From VAXT01 sp963698015 (GTDB lineage: Bacteria > Actinomycetota > Thermoleophilia > Gaiellales > Gaiellaceae): a DNA stretch of 64,000 bases. Below the pieces are notes generated by a model, which had not been told where the DNA came from, did not search any database, and was given only the letters and a program-made list of their open reading frames with translations. Each line of letters opens with the position of its first letter. The first letter of the stretch is position 1. Positions 1-8,179 of the stretch are shown here, one piece after another. Both the position numbers and the translations under genes were made by a program. Where the stretch lies: positions 372,001-436,000 of the forward strand of contig OY969109.1 in assembly GCA_963698015.1 (NCBI GenBank), read 5' to 3'.

Positions 1-1
1 C

Positions 2-511
2 CTCGCACCGCTTGCGCTCGCTGCGCTGCTCGCCGCTTCGTGCAGCGGCAACGACAAGAGCTCGAATGCCACGACGACCGCGACGACGACCCCGACCACC
101 GGCGCCACGGGCTCGAGCTCGGCGGGTACCGGCGCCCGGCCGCCGGCCTCGTCGTCCACGGGCCGCCTGGCCGTCGGCAATCGCGACCTCTTCCCGCTGC
201 TCGCCGGGAGCCTCGCCCGCTACGTCTCGAAGCCCGTCAGCGCGAGCTCGGCCACGATCGTCCAGGTCGCCGGGATCGACAGCTTCTGGGCCGGCCGGAA
301 CGAGAGCCGCCGCGTCCTCGTGAAGATCGATCTCAACGGCAAGAGGCCGCCGAGGCTCCAGAACGGGCAGAAGGTCTCGTTCGTCGGGCGGTTCGCGAAG
401 GCTCCAAAGCGGGGCGACAGCCTGGGCGTGAAGGCCAAGACGGGCCAGCCGTTGCTCACGAGGCAGGGCGTTTACATCATCGTCCCGATCGACAAGCTGA
501 AGCTGCAGTAG
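2..511 (+). CDS. Putative lipoprotein, 5' end outside the window
   Basis: Reading frame open from the window edge to TAG at 509-511; the start codon lies upstream. The first visible residues form the end of a lipoprotein signal peptide with a lipobox (LAASC), so the mature protein is probably lipid-anchored at Cys14 of the visible part. A Ser/Thr/Ala/Gly-rich linker of about 45 residues follows, then a globular domain of about 100 residues (DLFPLLAGSLARYV to the end) that I do not recognise as a named family. It stops four bases before the next gene, an exported L,D-transpeptidase, so the two are likely cotranscribed and the protein acts in the envelope. Function unknown. Confidence 0.75.
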   Translation, partial: LAPLALAALLAASCSGNDKSSNATTTATTTPTTGATGSSSAGTGARPPASSSTGRLAVGNRDLFPLLAGSLARYVSKPVSASSATIVQVAGIDSFWAGRNESRRVLVKIDLNGKRPPRLQNGQKVSFVGRFAKAPKRGDSLGVKAKTGQPLLTRQGVYIIVPIDKLKLQ

Positions 512-515
512 CGCC

Positions 516-1268
516 GTGGGCCGCAGGGTCCTGCTCGGGCTCGGCTGCCTGCTGATCGCCGGGGGGATCGGGGTCGCGCTCGTCGTGTTCCGGGACGGCG
601 GCGAGCAGGCCGTGTCACCGCCTCCCGCTGCGCCGCCTCCCGCTGTGCCGCCTCCGCCGGTGCTCGAACGCGTGGAGGATCTCGCTGCACGGGTTCCGCC
701 AGGCCGGCACGTCGTGCTGCGCGCGCATCCCCAGGGCCGGGTGCTCGGGACCGTCGGCGCGCGGACGGAGTTCGGCTCGCCGCAGACGCTCGCGGTCGCC
801 TTCCGCAAGGGCGATTGGATCGCCGTGCGAAGCCCCGCGCTCGGGAACCGGCGGGTCGGGTGGGTGCGCGCGAAGCCGCTGCGGCTCGTCCGGCGCCCGC
901 TGTTGCTCGAGGTCGACCTCTCGAGGCGCGAGCTCGTCGTGCGCGACTCGCACGGGATCAAGCGGCGGATCAGCGTGGCGATCGGCGCGCCCGACACGCC
1001 GACCCCGGTGGGCCGCTTCTACGTCACCGACAAGCTGCGCGGAGCGGACTTCGGCTCGTACTACGGCTGCTGCATCCTCGCCCTCTCCGGCCGCCAGCCG
1101 AACCTTCCGCGGGGCTGGTCGGGCGGCGACCGGCTGGCGATCCACGGCTCCCCCACGCCGACCTGGGGTCACGCTGTCTCGAACGGTTGCCTGCACGCGG
1201 CCGAGGCCGACCTCCGCTACCTGATGAACACCGTCCCGCTCGGGACCCCGGTGCACATCCGCACGTAG
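516..1268 (+). CDS. L,D-transpeptidase (YkuD family)
   Basis: Forms or remodels 3-3 peptidoglycan cross-links, or attaches proteins to peptidoglycan, outside the membrane. GTG start at 516, just after the lipoprotein stop. Residues about 4-25 are a single N-terminal hydrophobic anchor, followed by a Pro/Ala-rich linker (about 30-50) and an SH3-like stretch (about 60-125). The C-terminal YkuD domain carries the catalytic signature: His in AIHGSP and, 16 residues on, SNGCLH with the nucleophile at Cys225. Length 250 aa is normal for a membrane-anchored member with one SH3-like module. The order of family, fold and active site is clear; the physiological substrate is inferred. Confidence 0.9.
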   Translation: MGRRVLLGLGCLLIAGGIGVALVVFRDGGEQAVSPPPAAPPPAVPPPPVLERVEDLAARVPPGRHVVLRAHPQGRVLGTVGARTEFGSPQTLAVAFRKGDWIAVRSPALGNRRVGWVRAKPLRLVRRPLLLEVDLSRRELVVRDSHGIKRRISVAIGAPDTPTPVGRFYVTDKLRGADFGSYYGCCILALSGRQPNLPRGWSGGDRLAIHGSPTPTWGHAVSNGCLHAAEADLRYLMNTVPLGTPVHIRT

Positions 1269-1277
1269 ACTCGCCCG

Positions 1278-2282
1278 ATGGTCGACGGAGGGCTCGCCGA
1301 GCTGCACACCCACCTCGGCGGGTCGGTCGCCTCGGACATCCTCTGGAGCATCGCGCACGAGCAGGGAATCGCGCTCCCGGTCAAGGACTTCTGGGAGTTC
1401 GACCGGCTCGTGACCGTCTCCGATCCGCAGGGCGTCCAGGACCTCGATGCGCTGGACGAGATCTACCGCTGGACAGAGCTGATCCAGTCGAGCCCGCTCG
1501 CGGTCGAGCGCTCCGTTCATACGGCAATCGGCGGCGCATACCGCTCGCAGGGGATCACGACCCTCGAGTTGCGGTTCAATCCAATGAAGAGGAACCGCGG
1601 CGGCGAGCGCGATCTCGACCACATCATCATGGCGGCCGTCCGTGGCCTCGACCGCGCGAGCCTCGAGTACCCGCAGGTGCGCGCCGGCTTGATCCTGATG
1701 ATGGACCGGACGTTCAGCGACCTGCAGAACGAGATCATCGTCGAGAAGGCGATTCGCTACGCACCTCGGGGGGTCGTCGGGATCGACATCGCGGGGCCGC
1801 GGCCGGTGCGTGAGGGGCCGTATCCCTACGGCGACCTGGCGCCGCTCGTCGAACAGGCGCGCTCGGCGGGCCTCGGCGTGACGATCCACGTCGGCGAGGA
1901 AGGCGGCGACCACGGGATCGCCGAGATCCGCGACGTCGTCGACTCGCTTCAGCCGGAGAGGATCGGGCACGGGATCCTGGCTGCCCAGGACGAGGCGCTG
2001 ATGGCCGATCTCCGGGACCGGCAGATCACGCTCGAGGTCTGCCCGACGTCGAACCTGCTGACGAAGGCGCTGCCGGACGAGGACGCGGTTCGTGACACGT
2101 TCCGCGCCTTCTCGGCCGCCGACGTGCCGTTCACGATCGCCACCGACGGTCCCGAGATGATGCGGACGCACCTGCGCGACGAGTTCGAGCTGCTACTACG
2201 GATCGGCGCGCTCGACGAGCGGGAGCTGGAGGCCGCGAACCGCCGCGGCCACGACGTCAGCTTCGTGCGTCCAGGCTTGTAG
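1278..2282 (+). CDS. Adenosine deaminase-like metal-dependent deaminase
   Basis: 334-aa TIM-barrel amidohydrolase of the adenosine/AMP deaminase family. The metal-binding motif HTHLGG opens the protein (about residues 9-14). The catalytic Glu region is GEEGG after the HV-G strand, RIGHGI provides the next metal His, and EVCPTSN follows. The last metal motif reads TDGP where classical adenosine deaminases have TDDP, so the second Asp that contacts the substrate is Gly here. Substrate may therefore differ from adenosine, for example another purine or an aminofutalosine-type compound; this is inference. ATG start at 1278, ten bases after the transpeptidase gene. Ends inside the palindromic repeat region. 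Confidence 0.85.
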   Translation: MVDGGLAELHTHLGGSVASDILWSIAHEQGIALPVKDFWEFDRLVTVSDPQGVQDLDALDEIYRWTELIQSSPLAVERSVHTAIGGAYRSQGITTLELRFNPMKRNRGGERDLDHIIMAAVRGLDRASLEYPQVRAGLILMMDRTFSDLQNEIIVEKAIRYAPRGVVGIDIAGPRPVREGPYPYGDLAPLVEQARSAGLGVTIHVGEEGGDHGIAEIRDVVDSLQPERIGHGILAAQDEALMADLRDRQITLEVCPTSNLLTKALPDEDAVRDTFRAFSAADVPFTIATDGPEMMRTHLRDEFELLLRIGALDERELEAANRRGHDVSFVRPGL

Positions 2283-2355
2283 TTGGGGACATGTCCGGTG
2301 CCAGGCACCGGACTGTAGTTGGGGACATGTCCGGTGCCAGGCACCGGACATGTCC
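2279..2355. repeat. Two tandem palindromic units, 36-bp period
   Basis: Two copies of GTAGTTGGGGACATGTCC-GGTGCC-A-GGCACCGGAC begin at 2279 and 2315. In the second, GGACATGTCCGGTGCC and GGCACCGGACATGTCC form a perfect 16-bp inverted repeat around one A (2323-2355); in the first, 10 bp are paired around the same A. It lies between converging genes, so it may end transcription from both sides, but it lacks a T-run and the tandem format resembles REP-type mobile palindromes. Confidence 0.85.
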
Positions 2356-2362
2356 GAAACGG

Positions 2363-4261
2363 TTAGGCGTCGTCGGGCGTTGCTTCGTGCAGGTCGACCG
2401 AGACGATCGTGTCCGGCCTGACGAAGCGGCCGGCGAACAAGGGCCAGGCGGCTGCGGCCTGGGCGGAGGCGATCTGGGCGACCGCATCCTGGGCCTGGGC
2501 CGTCGCCTCGGCTGCTGTCTGGTACTGGCCGACCTGGAGGGTCTCGCCGTCGGTCAGGCGCACCAGGACGAGGTGCGGCGACGGGTCCTGCTCGCTGGTC
2601 GGCTCCGGCTCCGGCTCCGGCTCCGGCTCGGCCTCGGCGGCCGGGGGCTCGGGCTCGCCTTCGTCCGGATCATCCTGTGGCTCCGCGGCCACGGGCACAG
2701 GCTCCGGCTCGGCAGGGATCGGCTCGGCCTCGGCGGCCGGCTCGGGCTCTTCGGGGAGCGGAGCGGTCTCCGGCTCCGGCTCCGGGTCCGGTGCCTCCAG
2801 CTCCTGTGGCTCCGCGGCCATGGGCTCAGGCTCCGGTTCCACCAGGGTCGGCTCGGCCTCGGCGGCCGGCTCGGGCTCTTCCGGGAGCGGAGCAGTCTCC
2901 GTCTTTGGCTCCGGTGCCTCCAGCTCCTGTGGCTCCGCGGCCACGGGCGCAGGCTCCGGCTCGACCGGGGTCGGCTCGGCCTCGGCGGCCGGCTCGGGCT
3001 CATCCGGGAGCGGAGCAGTCTCCGACTTTGGCTCCGGCGCCTCCAGCTCCTGTGGCTCCGCGGCCACGGGCGCAGGCTCCGGCTCGACCGGGGTCGGCTC
3101 GGCCTCGGCGGCCGGCTCGGCAGGCTCTTGCGGAGCGGTCTCCGGCTCCGGTGCCTGCAGCTGGAACGACGGGATCGGCATCTCCGGAACCTCGGCCACT
3201 TCGAACTGAGTCACGTCCTCATCAGCGGCGGGCTCTTCCGGCCGCTCGGCAGCGGCGGGATCCTCCGGGTGCTCGGAGACGACCTGCTCGTGGGCGTGCC
3301 TCACGCTCGGAAAGAGCATGCGAGAGAGCAGGGTCGGCGTCGAGCCGGAGAACGGCTGCTGCCTGTGCTCGGTGTGCTCGTCGACCGGCGCCTCTGACTC
3401 CGGGGCAGGCTCTGGCTGCGGCTCTTGGGCGAGCTCGGGCTGCGGTTCGGGCGCGGTCTCGACCGCGGGGGGGAATTGAAGGATGGGCTCCGGCTCCTGC
3501 TCCGGCTCGGGCTGCACGTCGACCGGCTGCTGGACGGGTGCCGGCGGGTCGGGCAGCGCCTGAGGCTCGGGCTGAGCCTCGACCGAAGGCTCCGGCTCGG
3601 CCGTGGGCTCCGGCGCGACTGAAAGCTCGGGCTCCGGCTGTGCAGCGGGACGCGCGTACGCCTCGTCGATCGCGCGCTGGAGCTGACCGTGCGGCGCGAC
3701 GACGAGCCGGAACTCCGACCCGAGCTCGCGGCGCAGGCTCTCCAGGACGACCTCGTTGGACGGATCGCCCACGGCGATCACGAGCTGACCGCCCTCGTAG
3801 CGCAGCGGAAGCGCGCTCTGGCGCCTGGCGTCCTCCTCCTGAAGCGCCTCGAGCGCCTCCGGATCGACGTCGGCGGCACTTACCTCGACGAACGGGAGCC
3901 CCTTCTGCCCCGCCAGCATGCCGCCGAGGTCTCGCTCGTTGACCCAGCCTCGCTCGATCAGCACCTCGCCGAGGCGCTTGCCGGTGCGCATGCCTTCCTG
4001 GAGCGCCTCCTCGAGCTGCTCCTCCGAGAGGAGCCCGGCGCGGAAGATCAGCGTGCCGAGCGGCACGTCGACCATCGGCGTGACGGGGGGTGCGTCGGTC
4101 TGAGCCGCGGCCGGCGGAGGCGTCGGAGCTGCCTCGGGCGCCTGAGAGGGCGTAGGCGTAGGCGCCGGAGGGGGCGCGGGCGGAATCTCTTGAGCGGGAA
4201 CGGGTGCAGGGGCAGGCTGTGCCTGCTCTGGGAACGGGTTCGCAGGTTCTGTTGAGGACAT
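2363..4261 (-). CDS. MshEN-domain (GspE/PilB N-terminal) protein with Pro/Glu-rich repeats, no ATPase domain
   Basis: 632 aa. After a Pro/Ala-rich N-terminal tail, residues about 60-135 match the MshEN module of type II secretion/type IV pilus ATPases (LGTLIFRAGLLSEEQLEEAL, RLGEVLIERGWV, LPFVEV), which in other bacteria can bind cyclic di-GMP. A second GspE-type segment follows (ALPLRYEGGQLVIAVGDPSN). No Walker motifs or ATPase core are present. Instead the protein continues with about 350 residues rich in Pro, Glu and Ala, including tandem repeats of 41 aa, and ends in a small folded domain (LVLVRLTDGETLQVGQYQTA). ATG at 4259-4261 has an AAAGAAAGG upstream. Neighbour of a prepilin peptidase gene, so a role in pilus or secretion regulation is inferred. 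Confidence 0.75.
   Translation of the reverse strand: MSSTEPANPFPEQAQPAPAPVPAQEIPPAPPPAPTPTPSQAPEAAPTPPPAAAQTDAPPVTPMVDVPLGTLIFRAGLLSEEQLEEALQEGMRTGKRLGEVLIERGWVNERDLGGMLAGQKGLPFVEVSAADVDPEALEALQEEDARRQSALPLRYEGGQLVIAVGDPSNEVVLESLRRELGSEFRLVVAPHGQLQRAIDEAYARPAAQPEPELSVAPEPTAEPEPSVEAQPEPQALPDPPAPVQQPVDVQPEPEQEPEPILQFPPAVETAPEPQPELAQEPQPEPAPESEAPVDEHTEHRQQPFSGSTPTLLSRMLFPSVRHAHEQVVSEHPEDPAAAERPEEPAADEDVTQFEVAEVPEMPIPSFQLQAPEPETAPQEPAEPAAEAEPTPVEPEPAPVAAEPQELEAPEPKSETAPLPDEPEPAAEAEPTPVEPEPAPVAAEPQELEAPEPKTETAPLPEEPEPAAEAEPTLVEPEPEPMAAEPQELEAPDPEPEPETAPLPEEPEPAAEAEPIPAEPEPVPVAAEPQDDPDEGEPEPPAAEAEPEPEPEPEPTSEQDPSPHLVLVRLTDGETLQVGQYQTAAEATAQAQDAVAQIASAQAAAAWPLFAGRFVRPDTIVSVDLHEATPDDA
2673..3125. 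repeat. Tandem repeat, 123-bp unit, inside the MshEN gene
   Basis: The landmark CTCCTGTGGCTCCGCGGCCA recurs at 2801, 2924 and 3047, exactly 123 bp apart (41 codons), with a further diverged copy at about 2672. Units encode Pro/Glu/Ala-rich segments with conserved VAAEPQELEAP. Because the period keeps the frame, copy number could vary without breaking the gene. Confidence 0.85.
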
Positions 4262-4500
4262 GGCCGCCTTTCTTTCAGTCGTGTGCCGCTGCGCCAGGGC
4301 GAGCTCGGGATCTACGAGGACGAGCTCGGGCGTGACGACGCCGCCCGGCCCGCTCGAAGCAGGGCCAAAGTTCGTTGAGCTGTTCGTATCGGCCGCTCCC
4401 GAGCGCAGGTCATCGCTCGAATGAGGTACGCGTGATGCGCTGCTTGGGAGGCCGCTTCCGTTCATGCCGCAGATGAGGTATCGGCAGCTACGCCGGAGAC
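4262..4500. other. Intergenic spacer, no gene recognised
   Basis: 239 bp between the prepilin peptidase stop and the MshEN gene start, both on the minus strand. It stays open in the MshEN frame but reads as low-complexity residues. I looked for a cyclic di-GMP riboswitch because of the pilus context and did not find the conserved core. Confidence 0.5.
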
Positions 4501-5254
4501 TTAAGGGTTGAGGAGGCCGAGGTAGGCGTCGAGCAGCCACTCGCCCGCGAACAGGGCGATCACCGATCCCGAGCGCCAGGAACGGAGCGAACGGGATGCC
4601 CATCTTCCGCGCCTTGCTCCCGTGCCGAACCAGCAGGTAGAGACCGGGGAGGACCGCGCTGACCATGCCGACCATCAGCGCCACAGAGACGAGCTTCCCG
4701 AGTGCAGCGCCCATCAGCAGCGCGAGCTTGACGTCACCCATGCCCATCCCGGCCGGGTAGACGACGGCAGCGACGAGCAGGAAGAACGCGGCGCCGAACG
4801 CCGCGAGCGGCCATTCGAGGCTCGGGTCGCGCACCATCTGCGCCGCGAGCACGATCAGGGTCGCGGGCAGCACGATCCGGTCGGGCACGATCCGGTGCTC
4901 GATGTCGATCGCCGAGATCGCGACGAGGACGCAGCAGAAGAACGCCGCGATCGCCGCGTAGAAGGTCAGGCCGAACACGAGCACGCAGGCGGCCACGAGG
5001 AGTGCCGCCGCAATCTCGACGGCCGGATACACGAGACCGATCCGCGCGCCGCAGTTCCGGCACTTCCCGCGCAGCGCGAAGTACGAGACGAGCGGGATGT
5101 TGTCGTACCAGACGATCGGGGCCTTGCAGGACATGCAGGCCGACCCGGGCCGGACGACCGAGCGCTTGAGCGGCACGCGCGCCGCGACGACGTTCAGGAA
5201 GCTTCCGACCGCGAGACCGGGAGCGAGCGCGAGTGCGGCCATTGCGGAGCCCAT
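4501..5254 (-). CDS. Prepilin peptidase (A24 family), frameshifted near its 3' end
   Basis: Membrane aspartic peptidase that cleaves and usually N-methylates type IV pilin-like precursors. N-terminus reads LAPGLAVGSFLNVVAARVP, followed by the cytoplasmic zinc-binding pairs CMSC and CRNC, multiple membrane helices, and the two catalytic Asp motifs: DIEHR-IVPD and GMGMGDVKL. Near 4566-4571 the frame changes: removal of one G from a GGG run gives ALGSVIALFAGEWLLDAYLG and a TAA at 4501-4503, an ordinary C-terminus. The span is 3n+1, consistent with one extra base. ATG at 5252-5254 is used; a second ATG four codons later is possible. Confidence 0.85.
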
Positions 5255-5298
5255 CGGTTCGTCCTATCGGCTCTCCGTCGACCCGAGTTGAGCCGGTT

Positions 5299-6462
5299 CT
5301 ACGTCTCGACCGCGCGGTACGGCTTGCCCGGGTTTCCCGCAGCACGGGCGAGCGCCTCGACTGCCCGCATCGAGGCGCGACGGAGGCCGCGCATCGCGCT
5401 CGGGCTCGGGACGTCGCCGCCGATCAGCGACACGACGGCGTTCCAGAGGAACGGCGTCCGGACGACCGCGTACGTAAGCCGCGGGAAGCGGTCGAGCGCG
5501 ACCTTGGCGCCCCAGGCCGCGGACAGCTGCGGGGACAGCGTCCGCCGCAGCTCGCGGTCGTAGCCTTCGAGGTCGCCGGCCAGCACGGCCTCGGTCGCCA
5601 GCCTCGCCGAGAGGAACGCCTCGTAGATGCCGTCCCCGGAGAGCGGATCGACGAGCCCTGCGGCGTCTCCGAGGAGCGCCACGCGTCCCTTCGCGAGTCG
5701 CGCGCGCGGCTGGACGAGCGGGAGCCGGTAGCCGCGGACGTCCTCGAGGCTCGACTCCGGGATGCCGTACTCGCGGCAGAAGCGCGCCAGGTGCTCGCGC
5801 AGCCGCGGGCCTTCGCGCTCCCAGCCCCCGACGCCGACGTTGACGTGATCGCCCTTCGGGAACACCCAGCCGTACCCGCCCGGAACGTTGGCCAACTCGA
5901 GGCAGAGGAGGCCGCGATAGTCCTCCTCAAGGACGACGCCGTACGGAACGTTCGCCTCGAGCGCGACACCGTGCTCCCGGCCGTGGTCGAGGCCCACGGC
6001 GCGGGCGGAGACGCCGTTCGCCCCGTCGGCCAGAAGCGCATGCGCTGCCGTGACCGGCGAGCCGCCGACCTGCGCCTGGACGCCGTCGTCGGAGAGCACG
6101 AGGTCGGTCACCTTGACGCCGTCGCGGAAGTCCGTCCCTGCGCCGGCAGCCTGCTCGACGAGGTAGGCGTCGAGCCGCTTGCGCTGCGTCATGAGGACGA
6201 GCGGTTCGTCCATGTGCCGCTCGACCCGGCGGGTGAAATCGAGCCCGAGCCGGACTCGCGTCGTGCGGTCTTCGACCACCGGGTCGACCGGGAACGGCAG
6301 CTGGCGTACGGCGCGCATCGTGAGCCCGCCACCGCACGGTTTGTCGCGCGGGAACGTGGCCTTGTCGGCGAGCAGCACCGACGCGCCTTCGGAGGCGAGC
6401 CGGTACGCAGCGGTCGACCCCGCGGGCCCCGCGCCGACCACAAGCACGTCGAAGCGTTCCAC
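5299..6462 (-). CDS. Geranylgeranyl reductase family FAD-dependent oxidoreductase
   Basis: 387-aa flavoprotein of the GGR/PHBH superfamily, which reduces isoprenoid double bonds in lipids, quinones or carotenoids, or hydroxylates aromatics. The N-terminal dinucleotide motif is VVGAGPAGS (residues about 8-16); KPCGGGL, typical of the GGR group, follows at about 41-47. The second FAD motif, GDAAGLVDPLSGDGI, is at about residues 275-290. No membrane anchor is seen. ATG at 6462. It sits between the prepilin peptidase and tRNA-Tyr with no obvious operon partner, so the substrate is not indicated by context. Confidence 0.85.
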   Translation of the reverse strand: MERFDVLVVGAGPAGSTAAYRLASEGASVLLADKATFPRDKPCGGGLTMRAVRQLPFPVDPVVEDRTTRVRLGLDFTRRVERHMDEPLVLMTQRKRLDAYLVEQAAGAGTDFRDGVKVTDLVLSDDGVQAQVGGSPVTAAHALLADGANGVSARAVGLDHGREHGVALEANVPYGVVLEEDYRGLLCLELANVPGGYGWVFPKGDHVNVGVGGWEREGPRLREHLARFCREYGIPESSLEDVRGYRLPLVQPRARLAKGRVALLGDAAGLVDPLSGDGIYEAFLSARLATEAVLAGDLEGYDRELRRTLSPQLSAAWGAKVALDRFPRLTYAVVRTPFLWNAVVSLIGGDVPSPSAMRGLRRASMRAVEALARAAGNPGKPYRAVET

Positions 6463-6473
6463 GATCCCGAGGC

Positions 6474-6479
6474 TACAAT
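6474..6479 (+). promoter_or_regulatory. -10 box of tRNA-Tyr
   Basis: TACAAT lies 13 bp before the mature tRNA end. The same CTACAATGGC sequence precedes the degenerate tRNA-Thr copy at 25222, supporting a shared tRNA promoter type. No good -35 is seen. Confidence 0.5.
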
Positions 6480-6492
6480 GGCTGACCCTTCA

Positions 6493-6574
6493 GGGGGAGT
6501 TCCCGAGTGGCCAAAGGGGACGGGCTGTAAACCCGTTGGCTCAGCCTTCAGAGGTTCGAATCCTCTCTCCCCCA
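6493..6574 (+). tRNA. tRNA-Tyr (GTA)
   Basis: Class II tRNA of 82 nt. Acceptor GGGGGAG (6493-6499) pairs with CTCCCCC (6567-6573), discriminator A6574. Anticodon loop CTGTAAA with GTA at 6527-6529, T-loop GGTTCGAATCC, and a long variable arm as expected for tyrosine. CCA is not encoded. Confidence 0.95.
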
Positions 6575-6633
6575 TTTCTCTGCGCGCGTTTAGCGTGCAG
6601 AGAAATGTCCGTGCCGCCGGGGGCGGCACGGAC
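6575..6633 (+). terminator. Two hairpins after tRNA-Tyr
   Basis: Hairpin 1: TTTCTCTGC (6575-6583) with GCAGAGAAA (6597-6605). Hairpin 2: GTCCGTGCCGCC (6607-6618) with GGCGGCACGGAC (6622-6633), twelve perfect pairs and a GGG loop, followed by CCTTTCC. They probably end the tRNA transcript and that of the converging propeller gene. Confidence 0.65.
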
Positions 6634-6660
6634 CCTTTCCTCCAGATTGTGTCCTAAGAG

Positions 6661-7800
6661 CTAGCAGCACTCAGGAGGCGGCGGTGTGTACTTCGGCGGG
6701 CTGAACGCCGCTCCGTCAACGAGGTACCTCGGCTGAGTCGATGCGCCCGCGGGAGTCGGAACCAGACCTCCCCAGACGATCAGCTCGCGCCCGGTCCACA
6801 CACCCTGAGCTCCCTGACGAGCCTCCAGCGGAGAGGAGGAGAAGCTCCTCCAGACGTTGGTAGACGGCTCGTATGCCCTCGTCGTCGAGCCGTACACGAT
6901 GAGACGGTTCCCAGTCCAGGCGGCGACGAGACCTTCGGCGGCGAGCTCCGTCCGCGGCAACGTCCGCCAGCGGTTGTTCGAGGGGTTGAACGAGAAGACG
7001 GTGTTCGGGCGCGCGCCGAGCACGTGGATCTCGTTTCCGTCGTAGACCGCGATCGCCAGAGCGCTGAGGTGCCGCTCGCTCGGGATCCGCCGCCACGAGT
7101 CCGTCCTCGGGTTGTAGGCGGCGCCCCCGACGCGCGCACCCTCGGGACTATGGCCGTTGAAGACGACGAGCTCGCGACCCGTCCACGCGCCGAGAGGCGA
7201 CTGCTGCCCGCTCACCGGAGCTGGGGCGAGCCTGCGCCACGTGTTCGTCACCGGGTTGTACGCCGAACCGTCGTCGGACACGTCCCCGCAACAGCCGCCG
7301 CCCCAGCCGATCAACTCGCGGCCAGTCCAGACGACGATGCCGTGCCGGGTCGGCGCGTCCGGAAGCAGCCGCCACTGATTCGTCGTCGGGTCGTACGCCG
7401 TCACCTTGCATCCCCAGACGAGCATTTCGGTGCCCGTCCACACGGCGTCACGCTTGCAGTAGTTCGCCGTCTTCGGCGGCGCCGGGAGTTGCCGCCACGC
7501 ATTGGTGCGCGGGCTGTATGCCTCAGCGACCTCGCTCCAGTCGGCGAACGTTCCGTCCGGACCGGGATCGATGCCGGTGACGATCATCTCGGAGCCCGTC
7601 CAGACCGTCGTGCGGCCGGCCGCGATCGGCTCAGGAGCATCGGCGATGGCCCGCCAGTGACCCGCCGCCTTTGCGTTGACTCGATCCGATGCAGAGCTCG
7701 ATCCGCCTCTGCCGCCACACCCCGCGACGATCGCAAGCGCCACGAGCGCGAGGCCGAAGACGAGAAATGCAAGTCCCTTTGTCTTGAGAAGCCTGGCCAT
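6661..7800 (-). CDS. Exported Kelch-type seven-bladed beta-propeller lipoprotein
   Basis: 379 aa. A signal peptide (LLKTKGLAFLVFGLALVAL) ends in the lipobox IVAGC, so it is probably lipid-anchored. Seven Kelch-like blades follow, each with a TWTG-E-hhVWGG strand and a YxPxTNxWRxLP strand, for example VWTGTEMLVWG and YDPTTNQWRLLP. The last residues are PPECC. The ATG at 7800 is chosen because CTGGAGGAATC precedes it; an upstream ATG at 7830 has no such site. Conserved element A lies 61-94 bp upstream of the start. The propeller gives a binding surface, but no ligand can be read from the sequence. Confidence 0.8.
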   Translation of the reverse strand: MARLLKTKGLAFLVFGLALVALAIVAGCGGRGGSSSASDRVNAKAAGHWRAIADAPEPIAAGRTTVWTGSEMIVTGIDPGPDGTFADWSEVAEAYSPRTNAWRQLPAPPKTANYCKRDAVWTGTEMLVWGCKVTAYDPTTNQWRLLPDAPTRHGIVVWTGRELIGWGGGCCGDVSDDGSAYNPVTNTWRRLAPAPVSGQQSPLGAWTGRELVVFNGHSPEGARVGGAAYNPRTDSWRRIPSERHLSALAIAVYDGNEIHVLGARPNTVFSFNPSNNRWRTLPRTELAAEGLVAAWTGNRLIVYGSTTRAYEPSTNVWRSFSSSPLEARQGAQGVWTGRELIVWGGLVPTPAGASTQPRYLVDGAAFSPPKYTPPPPECC

Positions 7801-7860
7801 GATTCCTCCAGTCCTGGTGTTCTCTTTCATGCCTCAAGTGTGCTGCGGCTAGCGATCCCG

Positions 7861-7894
7861 ATCCATGGACGGAACCTGGGCGCTCGATGGGATC
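7861..7894 (-). promoter_or_regulatory. Conserved element, copy A
   Basis: On the minus strand: GATCCCAT, 16 nt, GTCCATGGAT. One of four matching sites in the window (also 10216, 20577, 20677) with an invariant 16-nt spacer. It is 60 bp before the Kelch lipoprotein ATG and 8 bp after the repaired stop of the preceding small gene. Likely promoter or operator. Confidence 0.7.
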
Positions 7895-7901
7895 TGCGCG
7901 T

Positions 7902-8169
7902 CTACTCGCTGTAGCCCGTGTCGCGACACGGCCCGGAGATGTTCTGAAGCACCGACACCGCGCCCCAGACGTTGAGTAGGAGATCCGCTTCCTCGTGGTC
8001 CGCGGAAACACGGCACCGGGAAGGAGTCGGTGTGTACGAACCACGTCTCCGCGGCGGGCGAGGCTTTCGAGCTGCGGCTGCCGAGCACGATCGCCGTCGA
8101 GGCCGCTATGCAGCCGACGCCGAGTGCAACGAGCGCTGCCTGTACGAGAGCCTTGCGGCTGGTAGGCAT
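7902..8169 (-). CDS. Small exported or membrane-anchored protein, frameshifted
   Basis: The N-terminus MPTSRKALVQAALVALGVGC begins a hydrophobic segment typical of a signal peptide or anchor. At about 8018-8022 the frame changes: removing one C of a CCC run turns a basic, unlikely tail into CRVSADHEEADLLLNVWGAV and SGPCRDTGYSE, ending at TAG 7902-7904, immediately before element A. The span is 3n+1, as expected for one extra base. The repaired product is about 88 aa with three late cysteines. Its ATG lies ten bases after the stop of the upstream propeller gene, so the two are probably cotranscribed. Family unknown. Confidence 0.6.
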
Positions 8170-8179
8170 CGCCGGTCGA

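Noticed and set aside
615..2171. Long minus-strand open frame of 518 codons opposite the transpeptidase and deaminase genes
   Set aside because: It is Arg/Asp/His-rich with no family resemblance, and the opposite strand carries two well-recognised enzymes. Typical antisense frame in GC-rich DNA.
2323..2355. Simple rho-independent terminator
   Set aside because: The palindrome is strong but there is no T-run on either side and it is duplicated in tandem, so it is reported as a repeat instead.
2409..3397. Plus-strand open frames rich in Gly/Ser or Leu/Arg opposite the repeat region
   Set aside because: They mirror the 123-bp Pro/Glu repeat in other frames. The MshEN reading has recognisable domains and a ribosome site.
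4262..4500. Possible cyclic di-GMP riboswitch before the MshEN gene
   Set aside because: The pilus context and leader length suggested it, but the conserved aptamer core could not be found on either strand.
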